A DNA stretch of 64,000 nucleotides from Comamonadaceae bacterium CG12_big_fil_rev_8_21_14_0_65_59_15 (GCA_002786915.1 PCUV01000077.1:62001-126000); one strand, 5' to 3'; counted from the first letter of the stretch, positions 46,408 through 55,613 are shown. Made by a program: numbers and translations. Notes: generated from the sequence alone by a model not told the origin.

Positions 46408-49242
46408 ATGCGAACCCTAAGCAACCCGTCTCAGGGCACAAACCTTGGAAATTGGGGCTCTTTGATTTTGGCTGGAGCAATCTCAACGCTTGTGCTCCCT
46501 TCCACAGCCGCCCCGCTGAGCTATCCTCAAACGCTATCGCCAGGCTGGAACCTGGTCGGCAACAGTCTGACGACGCCAGTTGACGTCCAAGCCACGTTTG
46601 GCGGCACAAGCACCGTTCAAACGGTCTGGAAGTGGGACTCGACCGCCAGCAAGTGGGCTTTCTATGCGCCCTCACTGGATGCAACCAAACTGCAGGAATA
46701 CACAAACGCAAAAGGCTACGCCCTGCTGTCCAGCATCAATGCCGGTGAAGGCTACTGGGTGAACGTTGCTGGAACCACCCCGATCGATCGCGGGGTGCAG
46801 AGCGGGCAAGCGGCCACATTGAATGCCAGCGCGTTGAAGACAGGCTGGAATCTGGTGGCTTCTGGCACAGACATGAGCCCAGCCAACTTTTCTGCCAGCA
46901 TTGGCAACGTCACCACATTGTGGGCTTGGAACAATGCCTCAAATGTGTGGTACTTCTTTGCACCATCGTTAGCCGAAAAAAATACTCTCTCAAGCTACAT
47001 CCAAAGCAAACAATATCAGGAGTTCGGCGCGTTGACCCTTGGAAAAGGGCTGGGCTTTTGGGTGAATTATGCGGGAGCACCCAATGGTGGAACCGGCGCA
47101 ACAGGTGCTACCAGCCCGAACGCCTTGGCCTGCGCCGGTATGGCGTGCGGCGCGGGTACCACGCCTGGTGGCATCACGCCGATACTTCCAGCCTCAACTC
47201 CCAGCATTTCCCGACTGTCAGGGGCGAACCCAGCCGCTGGTTTGGCTACCAGCTGGGCCATGGCAAAAGCGGACATGAGTGCCAAGGTATTTGGCAGCCC
47301 CACGGCGGCAGCTACTGCCCGTGTAAACATCCAGTACTACCCAACCACGACACCGCCAATAACGCCCGTGTACACCACGATTGAATACGATGCAACGGGT
47401 CAGCGCAATGGTCGCGAGGGGCGTTATCAGTTTGGTGCTGACGGCAAACCGCTGACGACTGACGATGTATTGATCCAGCACACGCTCAACTACTACAGTA
47501 GCGTCAACAACAAGACAAAGTTTAGCGCGGTCTTGTTCACCGGCGTTGGCGCTGACGGCCTCTGGCGAACTGCCGACGATACAGCGTCATCCTCTGATTA
47601 CCTCTACGGGTTGATGGGAAGTGACACCAATGCACATCACATCATCATTCCGATACTGGAGGCCGGTATCGACAAGGTTTTCTTTACCGACGATGACTCC
47701 CTGTCCCAAGGCTGGGAATTTGTTTCAGCCAATCCGGCCGGACATACGGTGCAAGCGGTTCATTTCAACAACACAGGCACAGATGGCAAAGCATTCACCA
47801 CAGATGACGTAATCGGTTACTACACAGCATTTTCAGTGGATGCCAATGGCAATAACCTGTTGGCCGTCACCTACAACGGTGCGGGGCTTGACAAACAGTG
47901 GTTCACCTCGGATGACGTCGTGCAAAGCGTGGTTGCCGGTGTGGTAAGTGGCACGCAACTGACGCATCTTGCGACCTTTGGTGCTGGAACCGACAAGCTT
48001 TGGTTCACCACCGACGATGTGGTGACCGCGTGGACTTACTTCGCCTACGATCCCAATGGCAAGATTCGCCTGACGGCATCGCATTCGGGCAAAGGCGCTG
48101 ACAACGTCTGGTTCACCGCTGATGATGTCGCTCTGGCTTCGAGCTCACTCTACGATGCAGCGGGCAATGTGAGGCAAGCCGCCAACCACATGGGTACCGG
48201 ACCCGACGGCAAATGGTTTACAGGCGACGATGTCGTCGCAGATTACACGCTGTACGGATGGGACGCGGCCTCCAAGTTGCAGACGCTGTCTGCGGCCATG
48301 ACCAACAAAGGCGCTGACGGGCAATGGTTTACCGCTGATGATGTGCCTGGCAATAGCTATTGGGTAAAGTCTTTCGATGCCAATGGCCGTGTTATGCAAG
48401 ACACCAGTTTTGGTGTGTTTACCAATGGCATCTTTGACGGTTTGGGCCAAGACGGAAAAGCCTTTACGGCCGACGATGTCAAGAATTACTCCATCAATCA
48501 TTATGTAAACGGAGTGTCCACCGGTCAGGTCAATCTCGCTGACAAGGGTGCAGACGGTCTGGCTTTTACCGCTGACGACGTGATTACTGGCGGCTACAAC
48601 GAAATCACCAAAAACGACGCTGGATTGCCGCTCAAATACGTTAACCACAAATCCGCCGGGGCAGATGGATTGTGGTTCACCGCGGACGATCCGATTTCGT
48701 CACTTGCCACCACTACCTACGATGCGCAAAACCGGGTCACGTCCTACATCCACTTCGACGCACCGGGACCGGATGGACTGTGGGAAACGTCTGACGACAT
48801 GTTTTCCTACAAGGTAACGACTACTTACAACGGCTCAGGGGTTGGCACAACGGTTACGGTTGACAGCACCGGAGCGATTACCCAGTGGACCCGGGCGGTG
48901 CCGCATGAGAACGGTCGTGGCAGGATGGTAAGCAGCTACTATGGTGGAGCTGGAACGGATGGTCAGTGGCAAACGGCAGATGATGTTGTCTCCTACGTTT
49001 CTTACGAAGAAGTTGACGCGCTTGGACAACAATTGGCCAGCAGCTATGCATCTGCAGGCGCGGACGGCCTGTTGGGAACCGCCGACGATGAATTCAGCGA
49101 CTGGACACGCTGGAGCGTCGATGGAGCGGGGAAAATTGACAGTACGGTCAAGTTCGTTGCCAAAGGCGCAGACGGCAAGTGGTTCACCCTCGACGACATA
49201 CCCGAGTGGGCAACTTATGAAAAATGGCCATGGGTGAAGTAA
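46408..49242 (+). CDS. Exported repeat protein with 16 GxDGxWFTxDDV motifs, 944 aa
   Basis: GGAGG lies upstream of the ATG. Residues 1-35 look like a signal peptide (WGSLILAGAISTLVLPSTAA). Two copies of an about 80-residue domain follow, at about 43-121 and 143-223; each opens with GWNLV, has a W-rich middle (WKWDSTASKWAFYAPSL; WAWNNASNVWYFFAPSL) and closes with a G-x-WV block. After a Gly/Thr/Pro-rich linker, 16 copies of a twelve-residue motif (GADGQWFTADDV in its best form) run from residue 343 to 931, about 38 residues apart. Between them, segments such as YDAAGNV recall YD-repeats. The acidic loops look like calcium sites, by analogy with EF-hand and thrombospondin-3 loops. No enzyme domain, LPXTG or autotransporter end is seen. 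I know of no described family with this layout; a cell-surface or secreted calcium-binding protein is the best guess. Confidence 0.75.
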   Translation: MRTLSNPSQGTNLGNWGSLILAGAISTLVLPSTAAPLSYPQTLSPGWNLVGNSLTTPVDVQATFGGTSTVQTVWKWDSTASKWAFYAPSLDATKLQEYTNAKGYALLSSINAGEGYWVNVAGTTPIDRGVQSGQAATLNASALKTGWNLVASGTDMSPANFSASIGNVTTLWAWNNASNVWYFFAPSLAEKNTLSSYIQSKQYQEFGALTLGKGLGFWVNYAGAPNGGTGATGATSPNALACAGMACGAGTTPGGITPILPASTPSISRLSGANPAAGLATSWAMAKADMSAKVFGSPTAAATARVNIQYYPTTTPPITPVYTTIEYDATGQRNGREGRYQFGADGKPLTTDDVLIQHTLNYYSSVNNKTKFSAVLFTGVGADGLWRTADDTASSSDYLYGLMGSDTNAHHIIIPILEAGIDKVFFTDDDSLSQGWEFVSANPAGHTVQAVHFNNTGTDGKAFTTDDVIGYYTAFSVDANGNNLLAVTYNGAGLDKQWFTSDDVVQSVVAGVVSGTQLTHLATFGAGTDKLWFTTDDVVTAWTYFAYDPNGKIRLTASHSGKGADNVWFTADDVALASSSLYDAAGNVRQAANHMGTGPDGKWFTGDDVVADYTLYGWDAASKLQTLSAAMTNKGADGQWFTADDVPGNSYWVKSFDANGRVMQDTSFGVFTNGIFDGLGQDGKAFTADDVKNYSINHYVNGVSTGQVNLADKGADGLAFTADDVITGGYNEITKNDAGLPLKYVNHKSAGADGLWFTADDPISSLATTTYDAQNRVTSYIHFDAPGPDGLWETSDDMFSYKVTTTYNGSGVGTTVTVDSTGAITQWTRAVPHENGRGRMVSSYYGGAGTDGQWQTADDVVSYVSYEEVDALGQQLASSYASAGADGLLGTADDEFSDWTRWSVDGAGKIDSTVKFVAKGADGKWFTLDDIPEWATYEKWPWVK

Positions 49243-49291
49243 GTGACGTGGGGGGGTATGTGCCAGGATGTGTCTGCCATCTTGAGCTATT

Positions 49292-50485
49292 TCAAGGTTG
49301 GGTTTGGTGTGGGCGAGCCGGGCGCAGCAACATCAGGATGCTCAAGGTGGCGCTAAGAGCCGAGCCCAGCAACACACCCATCTTGACTTGCGAAGCGTAG
49401 GCTGCGTCGGCCCCTTCAAACGCCAGTGAGCCGATGAACAGGCTCATGGTAAAACCCACGCCGCACAAAGCGGCCACACCGGCAAATTGCAGCCAACTGC
49501 TTTGATCGGGCAAGCGTGCGCCACCAAAGCGGATCAACAACCACGAGAAGCAGAAAACGCCCATCGGCTTGCCCAGCAACAAGCCAGCGGCAATGCCCAA
49601 GGGCACGGTTTGCAGCAGTGTCTGCGGCCGCACGTCTCCCAGAAACACCCCGGCATTGGCAAATGCAAATACCGGCAAGATCAAATAAGCCACCCAGGGG
49701 TGCAGCGCGTGCTCGGCGCGTTGCAGCGGCGAGCCGCCTTTGCCATCGGCCATGGGAATCGCCAGCGCCGTGATCGCCCCGGCCAGCGTGGCGTGAACGC
49801 CGGACTTGAGCACACACACCCAGATCACCAGCCCCACGATCACATAAGGGCCAATGGCAACAACTTTCAGCCGGTTGAGCATCAGCAATACAAAAGCCCC
49901 CGCGCCAGCGGACAACAACATGGTCAGCGACAGATCAGCCGTGTAAAAAAAGGCAATCACCAAAATCGCACCCAGGTCATCAATGATGGCCACAGCAGTC
50001 AGAAAAATCTTTAGCGACACCGGCACGCGTGCGCCTAGAAGCACCAAAATGCCGAGGGCAAACGCAATGTCGGTGGCCATCGGAATGCCCCAACCGCGCA
50101 AGGCCACCGCATCACCAGCATTGATGACGGCATAAATCAGCGCCGGCACCACCATCCCGCCCAAGGCAGCACCCGCCGGCAACAAAACCTGGCGCACAGA
50201 GGCCAACTCACCGTCGATCAGTTCGCGCTTGATCTCCAGCCCCACCAAAAAGAAAAACACCGCCATCCACAAGTCGTTGACCCAGATCAGCATGGGTTTG
50301 GCCAGCACCAAGGCGTCTGCGCCGATGTGCACGGCTACCGGAAAGTCCAGCAACTTTTGATAGAAGTCGCTCCATGGCGAGTTGCTTAGAACCAGCGCCA
50401 CCAGCGCAGCCAGCGCCAGCAGCACACCGCCCAGCGTCTGGGCATTGATAAATGGCGTGACATTGCGAAGGATCAACTTGAGCAT
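49292..50485 (-). CDS. nhaA: Na+/H+ antiporter NhaA, 397 aa
   Basis: The inner-membrane antiporter exports sodium in exchange for protons. Key residues are present: Asp139 in GIPMATDIAFALGIL and the ion-binding pair Asp169-Asp170 in AIIDDLGAILVIAFF, with FFFLVGLEIKRELIDGELAS upstream. I choose the ATG at 50485 (MLKLILRNVT); the frame is open 38 codons further but overlaps the fumarase leader. It is divergent from the fumarase gene across a 100-bp gap. Eleven or twelve helices; length is typical. Confidence 0.96.
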   Translation of the reverse strand: MLKLILRNVTPFINAQTLGGVLLALAALVALVLSNSPWSDFYQKLLDFPVAVHIGADALVLAKPMLIWVNDLWMAVFFFLVGLEIKRELIDGELASVRQVLLPAGAALGGMVVPALIYAVINAGDAVALRGWGIPMATDIAFALGILVLLGARVPVSLKIFLTAVAIIDDLGAILVIAFFYTADLSLTMLLSAGAGAFVLLMLNRLKVVAIGPYVIVGLVIWVCVLKSGVHATLAGAITALAIPMADGKGGSPLQRAEHALHPWVAYLILPVFAFANAGVFLGDVRPQTLLQTVPLGIAAGLLLGKPMGVFCFSWLLIRFGGARLPDQSSWLQFAGVAALCGVGFTMSLFIGSLAFEGADAAYASQVKMGVLLGSALSATLSILMLLRPARPHQTQP

Positions 50486-50585
50486 AAAAAACGGGCCCGT
50501 TGCGTCAGCCTGTGTTGGGAGGGCTTGGTTAAACTTGCATCCTACCGTGACATGTGAACCCGCAACACTTTTAAGGCAACCCACC

Positions 50586-52139
50586 ATGAGCACCGCCATC
50601 CGTCAGAACGACCTGATCGAATCCATCGCCGCCGCGCTGCAATACATCAGCTACTACCACCCCACCGACTACATCGCCCACCTGGCCAAGGCCTATGAGC
50701 GTGAGCAATCGCCCGCCGCCAAGGACGCCATCGCGCAGATTCTGACCAACAGCAAGATGAGCGCCGAGGGCCACCGCCCAATCTGCCAGGACACCGGCAT
50801 CGTCAACGTGTTCCTTAAAGTGGGCATGGACGTGCGCTGGGAAGGCTTTACCGGTAGCCTGGACGACGCCATCAACGAAGGCGTGCGCCGCGCCTACACC
50901 GACCCCAGCAACACGCTGCGCAAGAGTGTGGTGGCCGACCCGCAGTTTGAGCGCAAGAACACCAAGGACAACACCCCGGCGGTGATCTTCACCGACATCG
51001 TGCCCGGCAACAAGCTTGACATTACGGTGGCAGCCAAGGGCGGCGGCAGCGAGAACAAGAGCAAGATGTACATGCTCAACCCGAATGATTCGGTGGTCGA
51101 TTGGGTGCTGAAAACCGTGCCGACCATGGGCGCAGGCTGGTGCCCGCCGGGCATTCTGGGCATCGGCATCGGCGGCACGGCTGAAAAAGCCGTGGTGATG
51201 GCCAAAGAAAGCCTGATGGACAGCCTGGACATGCACGAGCTGCAAGCCAAAGCGGCCAGCGGCGCGGCGCTGTCCAACGTCGAAAAACTGCGCCTGGAGC
51301 TGTTTGAAAAAGTCAACGCGCTGGGCATTGGTGCGCAAGGTCTGGGCGGCCTGACCACGGTGCTCGACATCAAGATCAAGATGTACCCGACGCACGCGGC
51401 GGGCAAACCCATTGCCATGATCCCCAACTGCGCCGCCATGCGCCACGCCCATTTTGTGATGGACGGCAGCGGCCCGGTGTACCTGACCCCGCCCAGCCTG
51501 AGCCTGTGGCCCGACGTCACCTGGGCACCCGACTACGTCAAGAGCAAAAAGGTCAACCTGAACACTCTCACCAAAGAAGAAGTGGCAAGCTGGAAACCGG
51601 GCGACACGCTGCTCTTGAACGGCAAGATGCTCACCGGCCGCGATGCCGCGCACAAGCGCATCAAGGACATGTTGGCCAAGGGCGAAAAACTGCCGGTCGA
51701 TTTCACCAACCGCGTCATTTATTACGTCGGGCCGGTGGACCCGGTGGGTGATGAGGCGGTCGGCCCGGCCGGCCCGACCACCGCTACGCGCATGGACGGC
51801 TTTACCGAAATGATGCTGGCCGAGACCGGCCTGATCGCCATGGTTGGGAAAGCCGAGCGCGGCCCGGTCGCCATCGAAGCCATCAAGAAGCACAAATCAG
51901 CCTACCTGATGGCCGTAGGTGGTGCGGCGTATCTGGTGAGCAAAGCCATCAAGACCTCCAAAGTGCTGGGCTTTGCCGATCTGGGCATGGAAGCCATTTA
52001 CGAATTTGACGTGGTTGACATGCCGGTCACCGTGGCGGTGGATGCGGGCGGCACCAGTGCCCACATCACCGGCCCGGCCGAGTGGAGCCAGCGCATCGCC
52101 ACCGGTGAGTTCAAGGGCATCACCGTCTCGGGTGGCTGA
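50586..52139 (+). CDS. fumA: Class I fumarate hydratase, 517 aa
   Basis: The iron-sulfur TCA-cycle enzyme interconverts fumarate and malate. The first cluster cysteine is Cys67 in EGHRPICQDTGIVNVFLKVG. The GIGIGGTAEKAVVMAKESLM block, MIPNCAAMRHAHFVMDGSGP and GPTTATRMDGFTEMMLAETG are typical of single-chain class I fumarases. The frame is open upstream to 50382 but the ATG at 50586 gives the family start. The stop overlaps the likely murI start by 8 bp. Confidence 0.95.
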   Translation: MSTAIRQNDLIESIAAALQYISYYHPTDYIAHLAKAYEREQSPAAKDAIAQILTNSKMSAEGHRPICQDTGIVNVFLKVGMDVRWEGFTGSLDDAINEGVRRAYTDPSNTLRKSVVADPQFERKNTKDNTPAVIFTDIVPGNKLDITVAAKGGGSENKSKMYMLNPNDSVVDWVLKTVPTMGAGWCPPGILGIGIGGTAEKAVVMAKESLMDSLDMHELQAKAASGAALSNVEKLRLELFEKVNALGIGAQGLGGLTTVLDIKIKMYPTHAAGKPIAMIPNCAAMRHAHFVMDGSGPVYLTPPSLSLWPDVTWAPDYVKSKKVNLNTLTKEEVASWKPGDTLLLNGKMLTGRDAAHKRIKDMLAKGEKLPVDFTNRVIYYVGPVDPVGDEAVGPAGPTTATRMDGFTEMMLAETGLIAMVGKAERGPVAIEAIKKHKSAYLMAVGGAAYLVSKAIKTSKVLGFADLGMEAIYEFDVVDMPVTVAVDAGGTSAHITGPAEWSQRIATGEFKGITVSGG

Positions 52140-52953
52140 TCGGTCTGAATCGGTCAAGCGCCCCATCGGGGTGTTTGACAGCGGTGTCGGGGGCTTGAGC
52201 ATCCTGCGTGCCTTGCGCGCCGAGCTGCCGTTGGAAGACTTTATCTATGTGGCCGACAGCGGCTTTGCGCCCTATGGTGAGCGCGATGACGCGTTTGTCA
52301 TTGAGCGTGCGCAGCGCATCACCCGGCACTTGCTGGGCCCAAATCACCTGCCGATCAAGACCCTGGTGGTGGCCTGCAACACCGCCACCGCAGCGGCCAT
52401 TGCCCTGCTGCGCCAAGGCTTTCCCACCCTGCCCATCGTCGGCGTGGAGCCGGCCCTGAAACCCGCTGTTGCGGTGACGCATACCCGGCGCATTGGCGTG
52501 CTGGCCACGCGAGGCACGCTGGCCAGCCAGAAGTTCAAGGCCTTGCTGAGCTCGCTGGCGGGTCAGGCCGAGTTTGTGTGCACCCCGTGCGATGGTCTGG
52601 CGGATGCCATTGAGCGCCATGACACTGCACAAATTGAAGCACTCTGCGCACAATACATAAGGGCTACAGGTCAATTTGGCATACAAAATGGGGAGATCGA
52701 CACGTTGGTACTGGGTTGCACGCACTACCCCTTTGCGGGCGACGTGTTTCAATCCCTGGTGGGGCCAGACGTGCATCTCATCGACAACGGAGAACCGGTC
52801 GCGCGCCAGACCCGGCGGGTGCTGCCGCATCTGGCAGCGGATGCAAACGCCGGGCAAGTGACGCTGTGCGCCACGGGCGACAAGACAGCGCTAGCGCATG
52901 CTTGTGAACACTGGCTGGGGTGGCAGTTGCCGGTGCAGTCGCTGACGCTTTAA
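52132..52953 (+). CDS. murI: Glutamate racemase, 273 aa
   Basis: The cofactor-free enzyme makes D-glutamate for peptidoglycan. The two catalytic cysteines are Cys82 in VACNTATAAA and Cys196 in LVLGCTHYPF; IGVFDSGVGGLSILRALRAE and YVADSGFAPYGERDDA are also typical. The start is taken as the GTG at 52132 inside the end of the fumarase gene; upstream codons in this frame are not MurI. A weak dispersed-repeat copy lies at 52651-52680 (read as QYIRATGQFGIQNG). A pair of large palindromes follows the gene. Confidence 0.93.
   Translation: MADRSESVKRPIGVFDSGVGGLSILRALRAELPLEDFIYVADSGFAPYGERDDAFVIERAQRITRHLLGPNHLPIKTLVVACNTATAAAIALLRQGFPTLPIVGVEPALKPAVAVTHTRRIGVLATRGTLASQKFKALLSSLAGQAEFVCTPCDGLADAIERHDTAQIEALCAQYIRATGQFGIQNGEIDTLVLGCTHYPFAGDVFQSLVGPDVHLIDNGEPVARQTRRVLPHLAADANAGQVTLCATGDKTALAHACEHWLGWQLPVQSLTL
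52651..52680 (+). repeat. Weak Comamonadaceae-type dispersed repeat, copy 10, inside murI
   Basis: CAATACATAAGGGCTACAGG and a TTTGGC end match the AAGGGCT block only. Read in frame within murI; a degenerate copy, so this assignment is doubtful. Confidence 0.35.
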
Positions 52954-53004
52954 GTCATCGCTGCGGATAACTGAGAAAAATCCTTGCCGCTGATGGCATA
53001 ACCC

Positions 53005-53080
53005 GCCAGAAGGGGCCCACAGGCGAGCGCCTCATACGGGGGTACCCGAAATCGGCGCTCACCTGTGGGCCCCTTCTGGC
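53005..53080. repeat. Large hairpin A with loop complementary to hairpin C
   Basis: Left arm GCCAGAAGGGGCCCACAGGC + GAGCGCC (53005-53031) and right arm 53054-53080 are complementary at 26 of 27 bases. The 22-base loop is complementary to the loop of the second hairpin. Confidence 0.85.
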
Positions 53081-53178
53081 TAGCCGGTTTGGCATGCGGG
53101 CCACGCCCGATCAGCAAGACACCGTTCAGCGCGGTGACTGGCTTTGGCGGCCGACGATTTCGGATACCCCCGTATGAG
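53030..53178. repeat. 25-bp inverted repeats shared by the two hairpin loops
   Basis: CCTCATACGGGGGTACCCGA (from 53030) is mirrored by CGATTTCGGATACCCCCGTA (from 53154) as an inverted repeat with 24 of 25 bases matching. The pair could be the ends of a MITE of about 149 bp, or two loops able to pair with each other. Confidence 0.8.
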
Positions 53179-53204
53179 GAGGCCGCCAAAGCCAGTCGCC
53201 GCGC
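53129..53204. repeat. Large hairpin C with loop complementary to hairpin A
   Basis: Left arm GCGCGGTGACTGGCTTTGGC + GGCC (53129-53152) and right arm 53181-53204 agree at 23 of 24 bases. The 28-base loop contains the inverse of the loop of the first hairpin. Confidence 0.85.
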
Positions 53205-53325
53205 GGGTTCAACATGACTGCGTCATGAACCTGCCGACAGAACCGCAAGTTGCTTTTCCAGCTGCATCCTGACACATAGCAAGACACAATCAAACCGATT
53301 GGCCCATCCCGGATAATCGCGCCCC

Positions 53326-54546
53326 ATGAATCCCCTGCTCTCCCTCTTGCAGCCCTACCCCTTCGAGCGGCTGCGTCAACTCTTTGCCAACATCACCCCC
53401 AACCCGGCCTACACGCCCATCAGCCTGGGCATTGGCGAACCGAAACACGCCACGCCGGCGTTCATCCAGCAGGCCCTATGCGCTGCCGTCACGCAAAGCC
53501 CCAGCGGTCTGGCCAGCTACCCAGCCACTGCGGGCGAACCACGCTTGCGCCAGACTTTTGCCGATTGGCTGAAAGGCCGCTACGGCCTGAGCGTCGACCC
53601 TTTCACCCAAACCCTGCCGGTCAACGGCTCGCGTGAAGCGCTGTTTGCGCTGACGCAAACCCTCGTCAACCCAGGCGACAGCGCCGTCAGTGGCCGCAAG
53701 CCGCTGGTGGTCTGCCCCAACCCGTTCTACCAAATTTATGAGGGCGCGGCGCTACTGGCTGGCGCTGAGCCGTATTACGTGGCCAGCGACCCGGAGCGCA
53801 ACTTTGCCCCAGACTGGGACAGCGTGCCCGACGATGTATGGGCGCGCACGCAGCAACTGTTTGTGTGTTCGCCGGGCAACCCCACCGGTGCCGTGATGCC
53901 CCTGGGCGAGTGGCAAAAACTGTTTGCCCTGAGCGACCGCTTTGGCTTTGTCATTGCCTCGGACGAGTGCTACAGCGAAATTTACTTTCGCGACGAGCCG
54001 CCGCTGGGTGGTCTGCAAGCCGCAGCGCAACTGGGCCGCAGCGACTTCAAAAACCTGGTGTCGTTCACCAGCCTGTCCAAGCGCAGCAACGTGCCCGGAC
54101 TGCGCAGCGGTTTTGTGGCGGGCGACGCGGCCATCCTGGCGCAATTTTTGTTGTACCGCACCTACCACGGCTGCGCCATGAGCCCGGTGGTGCAGGCCGC
54201 AAGCGCTGCCGCCTGGGGTGACGAAGCGCATGTAGTGGAAAACCGGGCGCTCTACCGCACCAAATTTGCCCAGGTCACCCCGATGCTGGCACAGGTGCTG
54301 GACGTTGCCCTGCCCGATGCCGGTTTTTACCTGTGGGCTGACGTAGCCGGTGACGATCAGGTGTTTGCCCGCGACCTGTACGCCGCTTTCAACGTGACGG
54401 TATTGCCGGGATCTTTTTTGGCGCGCGAAGCGCGTGGCCACAATCCAGGGGCCGGACGCATCCGCATGGCGCTGGTGGCCGATACAGCCGAATGTGTGCA
54501 GGCAGCACAGCGGATCGTTGAGTTTGTCGAAACGCGGCGGAGATAG
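53326..54546 (+). CDS. dapC: Succinyldiaminopimelate aminotransferase, 406 aa
   Basis: PLP-dependent aminotransferase of fold type I. Lys252 in SFTSLSKRSNVPGLRSGFVA binds PLP, with SPGNPTG and SDECYSEIYF ahead of it. It transfers an amino group from glutamate to N-succinyl-2-amino-6-ketopimelate. The neighbours dapD (61 bp on) and dapE place it in the succinylase branch of lysine/diaminopimelate synthesis, as in Bordetella and Ralstonia, where dapC has this position. Length is typical. Confidence 0.94.
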   Translation: MNPLLSLLQPYPFERLRQLFANITPNPAYTPISLGIGEPKHATPAFIQQALCAAVTQSPSGLASYPATAGEPRLRQTFADWLKGRYGLSVDPFTQTLPVNGSREALFALTQTLVNPGDSAVSGRKPLVVCPNPFYQIYEGAALLAGAEPYYVASDPERNFAPDWDSVPDDVWARTQQLFVCSPGNPTGAVMPLGEWQKLFALSDRFGFVIASDECYSEIYFRDEPPLGGLQAAAQLGRSDFKNLVSFTSLSKRSNVPGLRSGFVAGDAAILAQFLLYRTYHGCAMSPVVQAASAAAWGDEAHVVENRALYRTKFAQVTPMLAQVLDVALPDAGFYLWADVAGDDQVFARDLYAAFNVTVLPGSFLAREARGHNPGAGRIRMALVADTAECVQAAQRIVEFVETRRR

Positions 54547-54607
54547 ATAACAGCACACCCCATCCAGATATCATTGCCCCACCGAACTCACCCTGACCCA
54601 ACCCAAA

Positions 54608-55432
54608 ATGACCCAACAACTGCAAGCCATTCTCGACGCCGCGTGGGACGACCGCGCCAACATTTCTGCCACTTCCGCCCCCAAGGAAGTCACCGACGCG
54701 GTGGAGCACGTCATCCACCAGCTCAACAACGGTCACCTGCGGGTAGCCACCCGCACGGGGGTGGGTCAATGGACCACGCACCAGTGGATCAAAAAGGCGG
54801 TGTTGCTCAGCTTCAGGCTACATGACAACCAACTCATCAAAGCGGGGGACCTGGGCTTTTATGACAAGGTACCGACCAAGTTCTCGGACATGACCGAATC
54901 GGGTATGCGCGCAACCGGTGTGCGCGTGGTTCCCCCTGCGGTAGCGCGTCGTGGCAGCTATCTGGCCAAGGGGGTTGTCATGATGCCGTCTTACGTCAAC
55001 ATTGGTGCCTATGTGGATGAAGGTACCATGGTGGACACTTGGGCTACCGTCGGCTCTTGCGCGCAAGTTGGCAAAAACGTGCACTTAAGCGGCGGCGTGG
55101 GGCTGGGCGGTGTGCTGGAACCGATGCAAGCTGGCCCCACCATCATCGAAGACAACTGCTTCATTGGTGCCCGCTCCGAGGTGGTGGAAGGCGTCATCGT
55201 GGAAGAAAATTCGGTCATTTCGATGGGTGTTTACATCGGTCAAAGCACACCCATTTACGACCGTGCTACTGGAGAAGTCAGCTACGGGCGTATTCCAGCC
55301 GGCTCTGTAGTCATTAGCGGCAGCCTGCCCAAGGACGATGGCCGCTATAGCCTGTACGCGGCCATCATCGTGAAGCGGGTCGATGCGCAAACCCGCGCCA
55401 AAACCAGTTTGAATGATTTACTGAGGCCTTGA
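54608..55432 (+). CDS. dapD: Tetrahydrodipicolinate N-succinyltransferase, 274 aa
   Basis: The succinyl-CoA-dependent enzyme of the DAP pathway. A helical N-terminal domain is followed by a left-handed parallel beta-helix with [40 protein letters not shown], and [20 protein letters not shown]. The start at 54608 ([20 protein letters not shown]) matches E. coli DapD. The stop codon lies in the first bases of the tandem REP array, so transcripts carry hairpins just after the gene. Confidence 0.96.
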   Translation: MTQQLQAILDAAWDDRANISATSAPKEVTDAVEHVIHQLNNGHLRVATRTGVGQWTTHQWIKKAVLLSFRLHDNQLIKAGDLGFYDKVPTKFSDMTESGMRATGVRVVPPAVARRGSYLAKGVVMMPSYVNIGAYVDEGTMVDTWATVGSCAQVGKNVHLSGGVGLGGVLEPMQAGPTIIEDNCFIGARSEVVEGVIVEENSVISMGVYIGQSTPIYDRATGEVSYGRIPAGSVVISGSLPKDDGRYSLYAAIIVKRVDAQTRAKTSLNDLLRP

Positions 55433-55613
55433 GGGACAGACCAAGATTTACACGAAGTGAAATTTGCTCTGTCCCCAACTGATATATGGATGTTTCCCTT
55501 GAGGGACAGACCAAGATTTACACGAAGTGAAATTTGCTCTGTCCCCAACTGATATATGGATGTTTCCCTTGAGGGACACCCAATTGACACACAGTGCAAC
55601 TTGCACTGTCCCC
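55431..55613. repeat. Tandem 70-bp REP array after dapD
   Basis: GAGGGACAGACCAAGATTTA begins at 55431 and 55501 in two copies exactly 70 bp apart with the same sequence, including the shared tail CTGATATATGGATGTTTCCC. A third, diverged copy starts at 55571 and ends near 55613. Each unit holds a REP palindrome (GGGACAGA ... TCTGTCCCC) of the same family as 13641-13683. Confidence 0.92.

Larger units (their letters stand above)
52954..53325. other. 372-bp gap dominated by interlocked palindromes
   Basis: No plausible gene. The stretch 53005-53204 is taken up by two large hairpins (see the repeat entries), and the remaining 120 bp before dapC should hold its promoter. Confidence 0.6.

Noticed and set aside
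52950..53189. Minus-strand 79-codon frame over the palindromes
   Set aside because: It is composed almost entirely of the inverted repeats; no ribosome site or homologue evident.
53005..53204. Integron attC sites
   Set aside because: No integrase or gene cassettes and no clear attC core sites; loops are complementary to each other, unlike attC.
55431..55613. CRISPR array
   Set aside because: Whole 70-bp units including 'spacers' are repeated, there are only two to three units, and no cas genes are present; it is a REP tandem.
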